Source: Saccharothrix violaceirubra (GTDB lineage: Bacteria; Actinomycetota; Actinomycetes; Mycobacteriales; Pseudonocardiaceae). From it: 64,000 nt of DNA. This document shows, in pieces, positions 29,369 to 37,873 of the stretch. The stretch lies in assembly GCF_014203755.1 (NCBI RefSeq), contig NZ_JACHJS010000001.1, positions 7,068,001 through 7,132,000 of the forward strand, in the 5' to 3' direction. The notes under the pieces are model-generated. The model was not told the origin of the DNA. It searched no databases and saw only the letters and a list, made by a program, of their open reading frames with translations. A program made the position numbers and the translations under genes. Each line of letters starts with the position of its first letter. Within the stretch, counting starts at the first letter, position 1.

Positions 29369-30336
29369 CGGAACAGCGCAAGGGTGGCCTCGGTCGGGGA
29401 CTCGCGGCACTCATCCCCAGCGGCCCACCGCCCGGCACGCCGACACCGGTCCGGGTCCTGCCGAGGAACGCCCCTGCGCCCACGTCCACCGCCGTCGAGG
29501 GCGGCGAGGTGGCCGGCGCGGTGTACCAGGAGCTGCCGGTCACCGCGATCCGCACGAACCCCAAGCAGCCGCGCCAGGTCTTCGACGAAGAGGCGTTGCG
29601 CGAGCTGGAGCACTCGATCCGCGAGTTCGGCCTGATGCAGCCGATCGTCGTGCGGGAGACCGGGGGCGACAAGTACGAGCTGGTGATGGGTGAACGCCGC
29701 TGGCGTGCCACCCAGCTCGCCGGGTTGAAGACGATCCCCGCGATCGTCCGGCACACGGCCGACGACGTGATGCTGCGGGACGCGCTGCTGGAGAACATCC
29801 ACCGCGTCCAGCTCAACCCGTTGGAAGAGGCGGCGGCGTACCAGCAGCTGCTCCAGGAGTTCGGTGTCACCCACGAGGAACTCGCCGACCGCATCGGCCG
29901 CAGCCGTCCGGTCGTGACGAACACGATCCGCCTCCTGAAGCTCCCCCTCCCCGTGCAGCGGCGGGTGGCGGCGGGCGTGCTGTCGGCCGGTCACGCGCGC
30001 GCGTTGCTGGGTCTGGAGGACCCGGGGACGCAGGAGGAGTTGGCGACGAAGATCGTCGCCGAGGGCATGTCGGTCCGCGCGACCGAGGAGGCCGTGACGC
30101 TGGCGAAGGGCGCCGAGCCCGCGAAGGCGAAGGCCGTCCGGCGCAAGCCGATGCAGGCGCCGGGGTTGCAGGAGTTGGCCGAGCGGCTGTCGGACAGCTT
30201 CGACACCCGCGTGAAGGTCGAACTCGGGCAGCGGAAGGGTCGGATCGTGGTCGAATTCGGGTCCGTTGACGATCTTGAACGGATCATCCACCTCATGTCG
30301 CCGGATGCGACAATTCGGACACGTCAGGCGGACTAG
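29365..30336 (+). CDS. parB: Chromosome partitioning protein ParB (Spo0J)
   Basis: 323 residues from ATG 29365 (ATGA overlap with parA). ParB is a CTP-dependent clamp that loads at parS and spreads. An N-terminal ParA-interaction segment ([14 protein letters not shown]) is followed by the CTPase fold with GERRWRATQ and [16 protein letters not shown]. The HTH ([21 protein letters not shown]) and a C-terminal dimerisation domain ([20 protein letters not shown]) complete it. Strong cis parS sites lie just upstream. Confidence 0.97.
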   Translation: MTEQRKGGLGRGLAALIPSGPPPGTPTPVRVLPRNAPAPTSTAVEGGEVAGAVYQELPVTAIRTNPKQPRQVFDEEALRELEHSIREFGLMQPIVVRETGGDKYELVMGERRWRATQLAGLKTIPAIVRHTADDVMLRDALLENIHRVQLNPLEEAAAYQQLLQEFGVTHEELADRIGRSRPVVTNTIRLLKLPLPVQRRVAAGVLSAGHARALLGLEDPGTQEELATKIVAEGMSVRATEEAVTLAKGAEPAKAKAVRRKPMQAPGLQELAERLSDSFDTRVKVELGQRKGRIVVEFGSVDDLERIIHLMSPDATIRTRQAD

Positions 30337-30382
30337 GGATTACACCAGGCCGTTTCGTAACGGTGACGAATACTCTGGGTGC

Positions 30383-31273
30383 TCACTTTGTCGCTTGGAG
30401 TACTTGGTATGTGTGCTCACTCTTGATGAAGTGTGAGCGCAACGTCGTCAGTGCCGGGTGCCGGTTGTCCCGGTGCCACAGCAGCGAGTGCGGGTAGACC
30501 GGCGTCGGCTCGCGGAGCGCGATCCGACGCAACCCCCGATCGTCGATCCGGGTCCACTCCCCCACCAACGTCGCCGTGCCCGGCCGCGCCGCGAGCGCCA
30601 CCGACAGCGTCTCGATGCCGAAGTGCGGACCGGCCGACTCGATCGTCACGCCGAACTCCGCGGCGAACGCGTCGTAGAACGCGGCCCACTCCGTGCCCGC
30701 CACCAGACCCGGCATCCACAACCGGTGCCCGGCCAGATCGGCCGGCCGCACCCACGGCTCGTCCGCCAACGGGTGCCCCGGACCGACCAGCAACTGGATC
30801 GGCTCATCGAACACCCGCACCGCCTCGATCCCATCCGGCAGCCGATCCGCCGCCCGCACCGACGCGTCCACCGAACCGGACCGCAGGGCGGCCACCGCCG
30901 CGTCGAGGTCGAAGTGCGTCACGACGTCCAACGCCACCGACGGGTGCGCCCGGTGGAACTCCCGGACGAGCGCCGCCGGCGCGAGCCGCGTGCCGATCAC
31001 ATCCACCCGCAACGCCCGGACCGGACGCACCGCGCCCCACGCCCGCGCCACGGCGGCCACCAGGTCCCGGGCGTGCGGAAGGAACGCCAGCCCGTCCGCG
31101 GTCAGCACCGCGCCCCGGGGCGTGCGGGTGAACAGCCGGACTCCGAGCGTGCGCTCCAACGCGGCGACCCGCTTCGACACCGCCTGCTGGGAGATCGACA
31201 ACTCGTCGGCGGCCTCCTGGAACCGGCCGCCGTCGACCACCGCGACGAAGGTCCGCACGCCGTCGAGATCCAC
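30383..31273 (-). CDS. LysR-family transcriptional regulator
   Basis: 296 residues from GTG 31273. The N-terminal winged HTH is typical: DLDGVRTFVAVVDGGRFQEA, ELSISQQAVSKRVAALERTLGVRLFTR. The C-terminal effector domain starts near residue 90 (LRVDVIGTRLAPAALVREF) and ends at about 296. It is divergent from the MFS gene across 93 bp, so it probably controls that transporter in response to a small ligand. The ligand cannot be inferred. Confidence 0.92.
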   Translation of the reverse strand: MDLDGVRTFVAVVDGGRFQEAADELSISQQAVSKRVAALERTLGVRLFTRTPRGAVLTADGLAFLPHARDLVAAVARAWGAVRPVRALRVDVIGTRLAPAALVREFHRAHPSVALDVVTHFDLDAAVAALRSGSVDASVRAADRLPDGIEAVRVFDEPIQLLVGPGHPLADEPWVRPADLAGHRLWMPGLVAGTEWAAFYDAFAAEFGVTIESAGPHFGIETLSVALAARPGTATLVGEWTRIDDRGLRRIALREPTPVYPHSLLWHRDNRHPALTTLRSHFIKSEHTYQVLQATK

Positions 31274-31366
31274 GGCGACCGACCCTAGTCCCCCAACTCC
31301 CGGTTGTGGCACGCCGAGCGCGCGGTTGTTTGCGGCGGCCGTCCGGCTCCGGGTTTGCTCTGCGGC

Positions 31367-32557
31367 GTGACCAGGTTCGGTTGGCTGTGGGCCTCCTACG
31401 CGGTGAGCACGTTCGGGACGTGGCTGGCGTTCGACGCGTTCACCTTGATCGCGATCCTCGTGCTGCACGCGGGACCCGTGCAGGTGTCGTTGTTGGCCGC
31501 GGTGGGCACGGCGGCGGGCGCGGTGCTGGCGTTGCCGCTGGGCCCGTGGATCGAGCACCGGCGCAAGCGGTCGGTGATGATCGGGACGGACCTCCTGCGG
31601 TGTGCGGCCCTGCTGAGCGTGGCCGCGGCGTTCGCGTTCGGGCTCCTGGGCTTCACCCAGTTGTTGATCGTCTCGGTCGTGGTCGCGGCGGCCGACATCG
31701 CCTTCGTGGCAGCGAGCGGCGCATACGTGAAATGGCTGGTGAAGCCCGAGGACCTGCTCGTGGCCAACGGGCGGTTCGAATCGACGATGTGGACCGCGAC
31801 CGCGCTCGGACCGCCGCTGGGCGGTGCCCTGATCGGGGCGTTCGGGCCGATCACGACCGTGGTCCTGGACGCGGGGACCTACCTGCTGTCGGCCCTGGGC
31901 CTGCGGGCGATCAAGGCCCGCGAACCCCGTCCCTCGCTCCCCCGGACCCGGCCGGCGTGGAGCGATCTGTTGGACGGCCTGCGGCACATCATGGGTGATC
32001 CGGAGCTGAAGCCGTTGTTCCTCAACCAGATCGCGGTCAACGCGCTGATCATGGCCACGGCGCCGCCGCTGGCCGTGCTCATGCTCGGCGACCTGGGGTT
32101 CACGCCGTTGCAGTACGGGCTGGCGTTCGCCGTGCCGTGCCTGGGCGGTCTGGTCGGCTCACGGTGGTCGCGGCGGCTGGTCGCCCGGCACGGCGCCGAC
32201 CGCGTGCTGCGCTTGTTCGGGGTGCTGCGGGCGTGCTGGCCGCTCGCCCTGGCTTTCGTCGGGCCGGGGATCGTCGGGCTGGTGTTCGTGATGGTCGTCG
32301 AGTTCGGGTTGATCACGTGCATGGGCGTCCACAACCCGATCCTCGCCACGCGGCGGCAGGAGCGGACCCCCGACGGCCTGGTGGCGCGCGTGTTGAGCAC
32401 GTGGTCGGTCGGCAGCAAGATCTCGATCGCGGTGTTGACCGCGCTGTGGGGCGTGATCGCCGGGGTGGGAGGACCCCGGCTCTCGTTGCTGATTGCCGGG
32501 GTCCTGCTCCTGCTGACGCCGTTGTTGCTGGTCAGCCGCGTGCGGCAGAACGCGTGA
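31367..32557 (+). CDS. MFS transporter
   Basis: 396 residues from GTG 31367. Twelve hydrophobic segments; the cytosolic loop 2-3 motif appears as PWIEHRRKRSVMIGTDLLRC. The style (ESTMWTATALGPPLGGALIG in the middle) resembles the enterobactin-exporter/macrolide-efflux-like MFS group. Substrate unknown. Transcribed away from the LysR gene. Its 3' end overlaps the convergent ddl-like gene by 26 nt. Confidence 0.9.
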   Translation: MTRFGWLWASYAVSTFGTWLAFDAFTLIAILVLHAGPVQVSLLAAVGTAAGAVLALPLGPWIEHRRKRSVMIGTDLLRCAALLSVAAAFAFGLLGFTQLLIVSVVVAAADIAFVAASGAYVKWLVKPEDLLVANGRFESTMWTATALGPPLGGALIGAFGPITTVVLDAGTYLLSALGLRAIKAREPRPSLPRTRPAWSDLLDGLRHIMGDPELKPLFLNQIAVNALIMATAPPLAVLMLGDLGFTPLQYGLAFAVPCLGGLVGSRWSRRLVARHGADRVLRLFGVLRACWPLALAFVGPGIVGLVFVMVVEFGLITCMGVHNPILATRRQERTPDGLVARVLSTWSVGSKISIAVLTALWGVIAGVGGPRLSLLIAGVLLLLTPLLLVSRVRQNA

Positions 32558-33491
32558 CGGCCCTCTCGACCAGGCCCGCGTAGATCTCGCCCAACGACTG
32601 GCCCGCCGCCTCGGCCGCCATCGGCACCAGCGACGTCTCGGTCAGGCCGGGCGAGACGGTGACCTCCAGGAACCACACCGTGCCGTCCGCCGAGACGATC
32701 GCGTCCGTGCGCGACACGTCCCGCAGCCCCAGCAGCTTGTGTGCGTTCACGGCCAGCTCGCCGACCGCCCGCGCGGCCTTCTCGTCCAGGCGCGCGGGCG
32801 CGTGGAAGACGGTGAGACCGGCCGTGTAGCGGGCCGTGTAGTCGTAGACGCCGTTCTCCGGCACGATCTCCACGGCCGGCAGCGCGTACGGGCCGTCCGG
32901 ACCGTCGACGACCGTGACCGCGACCTCGACGCCCTCGACGTACCGCTCGGCCAGGACCGTGTCGCCGTACGCCAGGCAGCCGACCATCGCCGCCGGCAGG
33001 TCGGCCGCGTCCCGCACGACCTGGGCACCGAGCGCGCTGCCGCCCTGGTCGGGCTTGAGCATCAACGGCAGACCCAGCTTGGCGACCAGGGCGTCCAGCA
33101 CGGGCTTCGCGCCCAGCTCGCGGAACGTGGCGTGCGGCAGGACTGCCCACTCCGGGGTCGCCAGCCCGACGCGTGCCAGCTCGGACTTCGCGGTCGGCTT
33201 GTCGTACGCCCGGCGGCACGCGTGCGAGTCCGTGCCGACGAACGGCACGCCGGCGAGTTCGAGCACGGCCTGGACCGCGCCGTTCTCGCCCTCGCCGCCG
33301 TGCAACGCGACCACCACGGCGTCCGGCCGGTGCTCCTTGAGGCGGGTGAGGAGCTGGGCGTCGGCGTCCCACTCCTCCACGACCAGGCCGGTCGAGCGCA
33401 GGGCGGCCGACAGGCGGCGGCCGGAGCGCAACGACACCTCCCGCTCGTGCGACAGTCCCCCGGACAGCACGGCGACCCAGCGGTTGGTCAA
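32532..33491 (-). CDS. D-alanine-D-alanine ligase family ATP-grasp enzyme
   Basis: 319 residues from ATG 33491. Ddl features in order: GGLSHEREVSLRSGRR, VVALHGGEGENGAVQAVLEL, MLKPDQGGSALGAQVV, LAERYVEGVEVAV, YDYTARYTAGLT and SRTDAIVSADGTVWFLEVTVSPG. The last segment normally reads E-x-N-T-x-P-G in Ddl; here Thr replaces the Mg-binding Asn. It may therefore be a weak or altered ligase, or make a different dipeptide. Length is near normal (Ddl 300-370). It is 14 bp downstream of the aminotransferase on the same strand. Confidence 0.85.
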   Translation of the reverse strand: MTNRWVAVLSGGLSHEREVSLRSGRRLSAALRSTGLVVEEWDADAQLLTRLKEHRPDAVVVALHGGEGENGAVQAVLELAGVPFVGTDSHACRRAYDKPTAKSELARVGLATPEWAVLPHATFRELGAKPVLDALVAKLGLPLMLKPDQGGSALGAQVVRDAADLPAAMVGCLAYGDTVLAERYVEGVEVAVTVVDGPDGPYALPAVEIVPENGVYDYTARYTAGLTVFHAPARLDEKAARAVGELAVNAHKLLGLRDVSRTDAIVSADGTVWFLEVTVSPGLTETSLVPMAAEAAGQSLGEIYAGLVERAVTRSAARG

Positions 33492-33505
33492 CTCACTACT
33501 CCTGA

Positions 33506-34822
33506 TCAGGCGGTGTCGGGCGCGGGTGTCTGCGGCCCGGTGACGGCGCGACCACTGGTCGCGCCGAAGGTCTCGTGCAGCTCCATCTCGTCCTTGATGA
33601 CATTCGCGAGCCGCCGCACGCCCTCACGGATGCGCTCGGGCGTCGGGTAGCAGTACGAGATGCGGAGCTGGCGGCTGCCGAGCCCGTCGGCGTAGAAGCC
33701 GGTGCCCGACGCGTAGGCGACGCGCTGCGTGACGGCACGCGGAAGCATGGCCTTGGTGTCGATGCCTTCGGGCAGCGTGAGCCAGACGTAGAACCCGCCG
33801 TTGGGCTTGTTCCACGTGGAACCAAGCGGCATGTGCTGTTCGAGAGCCGAGATCGCGGCGTCCCGACGGTCGCGGTACGCCTCGCGGTAGACCTTGATCT
33901 GGCCCTTCCAGTCGTGTTTCGCCAGGTAGCGGGACACGATCAACTGGTTGAGCGTCGGCGGGCAGAGCGTGGCGGACTCGGCGGCCAGCACGAGCTTCTC
34001 GCGCACGGCGTGCGGCGCGAGCACCCAGCCGACCCGCAGACCGGCCGCGAACGTCTTCGAGAACGACCCCAGGTACACCACGTTGTCCGGGTCGGTCGAG
34101 CGCAGCGCCGGGTACGTGACACCGTCGAACCCGAGCAGCCCGTACGGGTTGTCCTCGACCACGAGGATGTTGTGGCGGCGGCAGATCTCCAACACCTCGG
34201 CACGGCGGTTCACCGCGAGCGTCACGCCGGCCGGGTTGTGGAAGTTCGGGATGGTGTAGAGGAATTTGATCCGTCGACCCGAAGATTCCACGGCCGCAAT
34301 CGCTTGCCGCAGGTTTTCCGGCACGAGCCCGTCGGCGTCCATGCCGACGTGCACGACCTCGGCCTGGTAGGCGGCGAACGAGCCGAGCGCACCTACGTAC
34401 GAGGGGCCCTCGGCCAGGACGACGTCGCCCGGGTCGCAGAAGATCCGCGTGACCATGTCCAGGCCCATCTGGGAACCCACGGTCACGACGACGTCGTCCG
34501 GGTGGCCGTGGATGCCTTCGAGGGCCATGACCTCGCAGATCTGCTCACGCAACGTGGGAACGCCGTGCGCCGAGCCGTACTGGAGGGCGACCAGTCCGTC
34601 CTGAGCGATCAGATCGCCGATCTCACCGCTGAGCGAGTCCATCGGAAGTGCCGCGAGGTGCGGCATCCCACCCGCGAGGGACACCACCTCGGGCCGGCTC
34701 GCCACCGCGAACAGTGCCCGGATCTCCGATGCCGTCATGCCTGCCGTCCGCGCCGCGTACCTGCGCAGATGGGGATCGAGGCTTCTGGCGCCCGGAGTGG
34801 GCGACTGTTCGGGAAGATTCAC
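33506..34822 (-). CDS. PLP-dependent class I/II aminotransferase
   Basis: 438 residues from GTG 34822 (CGGAGTTCCC upstream). Fold-type I motifs: VSLAGGMPHLAALP, TVGSQMGLDMVTRIFCDPGD, YTIPNFHNPAGVT, VVEDNPYGLLGFDG, the PLP lysine in LGSFSKTFAAGLRVGW, and LRISYCYPTPERIREGVRRL. It resembles the 2-aminoadipate/multiple-substrate (LysN, MocR C-terminal) aminotransferases. Without the GntR-type domain of MocR it should be a metabolic enzyme. Actual substrate unknown. A similar gene is found near parAB in related genomes as I recall. It is followed by the Ddl-like gene. Confidence 0.9.
   Translation of the reverse strand: MNLPEQSPTPGARSLDPHLRRYAARTAGMTASEIRALFAVASRPEVVSLAGGMPHLAALPMDSLSGEIGDLIAQDGLVALQYGSAHGVPTLREQICEVMALEGIHGHPDDVVVTVGSQMGLDMVTRIFCDPGDVVLAEGPSYVGALGSFAAYQAEVVHVGMDADGLVPENLRQAIAAVESSGRRIKFLYTIPNFHNPAGVTLAVNRRAEVLEICRRHNILVVEDNPYGLLGFDGVTYPALRSTDPDNVVYLGSFSKTFAAGLRVGWVLAPHAVREKLVLAAESATLCPPTLNQLIVSRYLAKHDWKGQIKVYREAYRDRRDAAISALEQHMPLGSTWNKPNGGFYVWLTLPEGIDTKAMLPRAVTQRVAYASGTGFYADGLGSRQLRISYCYPTPERIREGVRRLANVIKDEMELHETFGATSGRAVTGPQTPAPDTA
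33808..33823. promoter_or_regulatory. Weak parS-like palindrome inside the aminotransferase gene
   Basis: TGTTCCACGTGGAACC is 13 of 16 to the parS consensus and perfectly palindromic in its central 14 bp. It lies about 5.4 kb from the parA site. Coding constraint makes a chance match possible. Confidence 0.35.
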
Positions 34823-34961
34823 GGGAACTCCGACCTGAGTGCGGGTTTGTTCCCTGGTAAGTGTAACCGCCGTCCCGTTCGGGGCATCCGCCTTCCCGAC
34901 CGGGGGCAGGGGCACCTATCCTTCGAGTGGGGTTTTTCACGGGGGTTATCGGGAGGTCGGG

Positions 34962-35594
34962 GTGTCGCGACGCGTTGTGGGCGTCACTCTGGACAACCTG
35001 GAGCACCTGTCCAAGCACAGCCGCACGTGCGTCTTCTGGGAACTCGCACCCCACCTGAAGGAACAGGCCGAGGAGTACGGCGACACCGAGTTCGAGAAGG
35101 AAGCCTGGGTCTCCAACGTCCTCCTCGAATGGGGCTCGTGCGGCAGGCTGATCTACTGCGACGGCATCCCCGCCGGCTCGGTCTTCTACGCACCTCCGGC
35201 CGCCGTGCCCAGGTCGCTGGCGTTCCCGACCTCCCCCGTCTCACCGGACGCGGTGCTGCTGACTTCCCTCGACGTCCTCCCCGAGTTCCGCGGCGGAGGC
35301 TTGGCGAGGGTCCTGGTGCAGGCCGTGGCCAAGGACCTGACCCGACGTGGCGTCAAGGCCGTCGAGGCGTTCGGCGACAACCAACCGGACGACGAGAAGC
35401 CGTCCTGCGTCATCCCCGCCGACTTCCTGCTGCAAGTCGGCTTCAAGACCGTTCGGCCCCACCCCCGCTGGCCGCGGCTGAGGCTGGAGCTGCGCAGCGC
35501 GTCGTCGTGGAAGGAAGACGTGGAGGCGGCGTTGGAGCAGCTGCTCAACACCGTCACGATCTCCACGGCCGAGCCGAGCTTCCGTCCGGCCTGA
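34962..35594 (+). CDS. GNAT-family N-acetyltransferase
   Basis: 210 residues from GTG 34962 with GGGAGGTCGG upstream. The acetyl-CoA loop is visible as VLPEFRGGGLARVLVQAVAKDL (about residue 105). The N-terminus carries a Cys/Trp-rich segment HLSKHSRTCVFWELAPH that recurs in actinobacterial GNATs beside parAB/trx. Substrate unknown. Its stop is 1 nt from the convergent Imm1 gene, which marks the edge of the accessory island. Confidence 0.87.
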   Translation: MSRRVVGVTLDNLEHLSKHSRTCVFWELAPHLKEQAEEYGDTEFEKEAWVSNVLLEWGSCGRLIYCDGIPAGSVFYAPPAAVPRSLAFPTSPVSPDAVLLTSLDVLPEFRGGGLARVLVQAVAKDLTRRGVKAVEAFGDNQPDDEKPSCVIPADFLLQVGFKTVRPHPRWPRLRLELRSASSWKEDVEAALEQLLNTVTISTAEPSFRPA

Positions 35595-35595
35595 C

Positions 35596-35976
35596 CTACA
35601 CCGTTCGCCAGGTGATCGCCTCGGACGGCCGACCGGTGAGCAGGTCCAGGGTCGCGGTCCGGACGTCGGACAACGGGATTTCCGCGTAGGCGGGGATTTC
35701 CCGGACATTGCCCATGTAGTCGTACTCGACAGGCGTGGAATCCGGATCGTCGGTGGCGCTGATCGTGTCGTTGTACGTGATGAACCCACGCTGACGCTTC
35801 GCATCGACGCCGACGTAGGCGACGACATCGGCGAAGGACAACTCGACAAGCGGCGGGACGTCGAACGCCAGACTGTCCGAGACCATCCGGTCGAGCAGCG
35901 CGTCGACCTCGGCGGCAGTGGTGAGGATGGCCGGGTCGTCGGCCTCCACGTCGTACCAAGCTTCTAGCTCCACCAC
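35596..35976 (-). CDS. Imm1-family immunity protein
   Basis: 126 residues from GTG 35976, with GGAGGAG 7 nt upstream. Features of Imm1: EAWYDVEADDPAIL, LTTAAEVDALLDRMV, an acidic central strand region, YDYMGNVREIPAYAEIPLSDVRTATLDLLTGRPSEAITW. Imm1 proteins neutralise deaminase and nuclease toxins of polymorphic toxin systems and are the common partner of SCP1.201-like deaminases. Its start overlaps the expected end of the toxin gene, so the two were translationally coupled. It appears intact. Confidence 0.87.
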   Translation of the reverse strand: MVELEAWYDVEADDPAILTTAAEVDALLDRMVSDSLAFDVPPLVELSFADVVAYVGVDAKRQRGFITYNDTISATDDPDSTPVEYDYMGNVREIPAYAEIPLSDVRTATLDLLTGRPSEAITWRTV

Positions 35977-36667
35977 GGTCGGGCTCCTCCGGTGAACGTC
36001 TTGCGATAGCCGGGGCGTGCACGGTGAGCGAATAACCCGGTGGCAACACGATCGGCACGAGGGTTTCGCAGCCCAGACGTCCCTTGCAGGGGCGATTGTT
36101 CAGCACGAGCGTCAGGTGGCGCATCGAGGGATCGGACGTGCCCGCGCTGCGCATCCGGACCGCGACTTTCAGTTCGACGTCGACGGCCGTCGTGACCGGC
36201 ACCCGAGGACAGCCTCCCAACGCGGTGAGTACCTGGTCGACCTGCGGTGTCGACTCGTCGCGACCACTGACCACCGACTCGACTGTGCCGTCGGCCTGTA
36301 TGAGTCGGCCGTGAGTCTTTCGGCCCCTTCCCTGGACGAACGGCGGTGGCAAGTCACGCCGGAACTCGTCGATCCGGCCGGTCGGGGTTCTGGAGGAACC
36401 ACCGATGGCGGCGAGGTAGGCGGTGAGCCGCTCGTCGGCGGCCGTCAGGCGGATGGAGAGTTGCTCGGCTCGCTGTCGGACCTCGGACAGAGTGACTTCG
36501 CACTGGATGCCGTCGGGATCGGCTGTGCCGGTGAGCGCCGAGGCCAGGAGGTCGATCGCGTCGGCGAGCAGGTCAGCGGCTTGTGCCAGCGCGGAACGGA
36601 TCTCTTGGGACTTGTCCAGAACGGCATGCAGGAGGGCGATCACCGCGCCGAGTGTGGTCAGCCCCAC
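35964..36667 (-). pseudogene. SCP1.201-like (DddA-family) DNA deaminase toxin with 3' frameshift and altered zinc ligand
   Basis: From GTG 36667: an N-terminal helical domain (about 1-95) and a C-terminal deaminase domain beginning THGRLIQADGTVE. The catalytic segment reads TAVDVELKVAVRM, where the family has HVE; Asp163 replaces the zinc His while Glu165 remains. The Cys pair is in NNRPCKGRLGC (194, 200). After SLTVHAP the frame slips. Adding one base in the CCCC run (36012-36015) restores GYRKTFTGGARPWWS and a stop at 35964. As written, the frame instead runs on through and past the Imm1 gene to 35186. It lies 6 nt after the DUF397 gene. Confidence 0.8.
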
Positions 36668-36673
36668 CGCAGG

Positions 36674-36901
36674 TCAGCGCTGGTCGGCGAGGAAGGCCCG
36701 CCACTTGCCAGGTGGGAAAGCGATCACCGCCCCGGCCGGGTTCTTCGAGTCGCGCACCAGGATGCCGGGCGTCGTTGCGGCCACCTCGACACAGGTGGAA
36801 CCTCCCTCACCGCTGTGACTGCTCCGCTGCCAAGCGACTTCGACGCAATCTGACCACTCTTCGCCGCTGTGGCTGCTCTTACGCCAGGTCAAAGCGTTCA
36901 T
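36674..36901 (-). CDS. DUF397 protein with duplicated N-terminal motif
   Basis: 75 residues. DUF397 proteins normally carry one WRKSS.SG....CVEVA motif, then VRDSK.P.G and a W at the end. Here the first motif occurs twice: TWRKSSHSGEEWSDCVEVA (5-23) and AWQRSSHSGEGGSTCVEVA (23-41), followed by ILVRDSKNPAGAVIAFPPGKWRAF. DUF397 genes pair with XRE/DUF5753 regulators in actinomycetes (BldB/WhiJ-like pairs) and may act as toxin or partner. It overlaps the XRE gene by 23 nt. Confidence 0.9.
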   Translation of the reverse strand: MNALTWRKSSHSGEEWSDCVEVAWQRSSHSGEGGSTCVEVAATTPGILVRDSKNPAGAVIAFPPGKWRAFLADQR

Positions 36902-37778
36902 CCTGGGGTTCCTCCCGGCGGTCGTAGACGTTCGCCCAGTAGGCGATCACCGCTTGGGACTGTTCGACGCTGAGCGCGAGCGAGTCCAGGGTCCGGTGCT
37001 TGAGTCGGTACCTCTCGATCGAGTTCGACTCCTCGCTGAACACGGTAGCGAAATCGGTCTCGGTGTAGGCGACCGGACTCAGCACCCTGGGGAAGGTCAG
37101 CAGCGTGTGCCCGTGACGAAGCGCGGGATGACCTGGCGCAACGAGTTCGCCGGGAGCCGCCAGCGGAATCACCCGGATGGTGAGGCCATTCCAGCCGCAC
37201 ATGAAGACCAGCCGAAGCAGTTGGTCGTGCATGACCTCGTGCCCGCCGATGCTGGTTCGCAGGGCGGTTTCATGGATGAAGATCGTGGTAGTGGTCGAGG
37301 AGAGGATCGACTGCCGGTTCATCCGCGCGCCGACCATCATGGCGCGGTCCTCCGGATCGAATTTGCCATCCGGGTCGATCACCGCGCGGGCATAGCGCTC
37401 GGTCTGGAGCAGGCCGGAAATCAACATCGGTTCGTACTTGTAGATGCCTGAAGCGGCCTGCTCGTGGATGGTCAGGCAGGTCAGACTATCGGCGATGCGG
37501 CCGTCATGAGTCCGCAGGAAGTAGCCGATGTCCGGCTCTTCTGCCAGCCGTCGAATCCGATCGCGAGTGGTCGGGTCGGCTTCGAGCCGTCCCAGAAGCG
37601 CCCCGAGGTCGAAGTCGCTCGTGCCCCGCGAACCGTGTTCCAGCCGACTGATCTTGCCCGCCGACCAACCCAGGGATTGCGAGAGCTTCTCGGCCCTGAG
37701 CTGGATTCGCTTGCGGGCGAGGCGGAGTTCCTCGCCCAGTTCGCGGCTTCGGATCGTGGTACCACGCTCGGTTCGCAT
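36879..37778 (-). CDS. XRE-family regulator with DUF5753 domain
   Basis: 299 residues from ATG 37778. The N-terminal HTH covers about 12-65: ELGEELRLARKRIQLRAEKLSQSLGW, then SAGKISRLEHGSRG. The DUF5753 domain (about 95-285) has YEPMLISGLLQTERYARAVI, QSILSS, IHETALRTSIGGHEVMHDQL and DFATVFSEES. In this family the HTH protein regulates or silences the adjacent DUF397 gene. Here it is the first gene of a run with DUF397, the deaminase toxin and Imm1, so it may control all four. Confidence 0.93.
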   Translation of the reverse strand: MRTERGTTIRSRELGEELRLARKRIQLRAEKLSQSLGWSAGKISRLEHGSRGTSDFDLGALLGRLEADPTTRDRIRRLAEEPDIGYFLRTHDGRIADSLTCLTIHEQAASGIYKYEPMLISGLLQTERYARAVIDPDGKFDPEDRAMMVGARMNRQSILSSTTTTIFIHETALRTSIGGHEVMHDQLLRLVFMCGWNGLTIRVIPLAAPGELVAPGHPALRHGHTLLTFPRVLSPVAYTETDFATVFSEESNSIERYRLKHRTLDSLALSVEQSQAVIAYWANVYDRREEPQDERFDLA

Positions 37779-37873
37779 GGCGTGGGAACGTAGTCGCCCG
37801 AAGGGGCGGATTTCCTTGCTTGGCTGGAAAATCCGCCCTATCGGATCACCTGGTCAGCGGGCTTGACCGGTGG

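Noticed and set aside
35186-35963. Extended C-terminus of the deaminase as a real fusion
   Set aside because: The extension is out of frame with Imm1 and antisense to the GNAT gene, and is Arg/Cys-rich nonsense-like; a one-base slip restoring the expected end explains it better.
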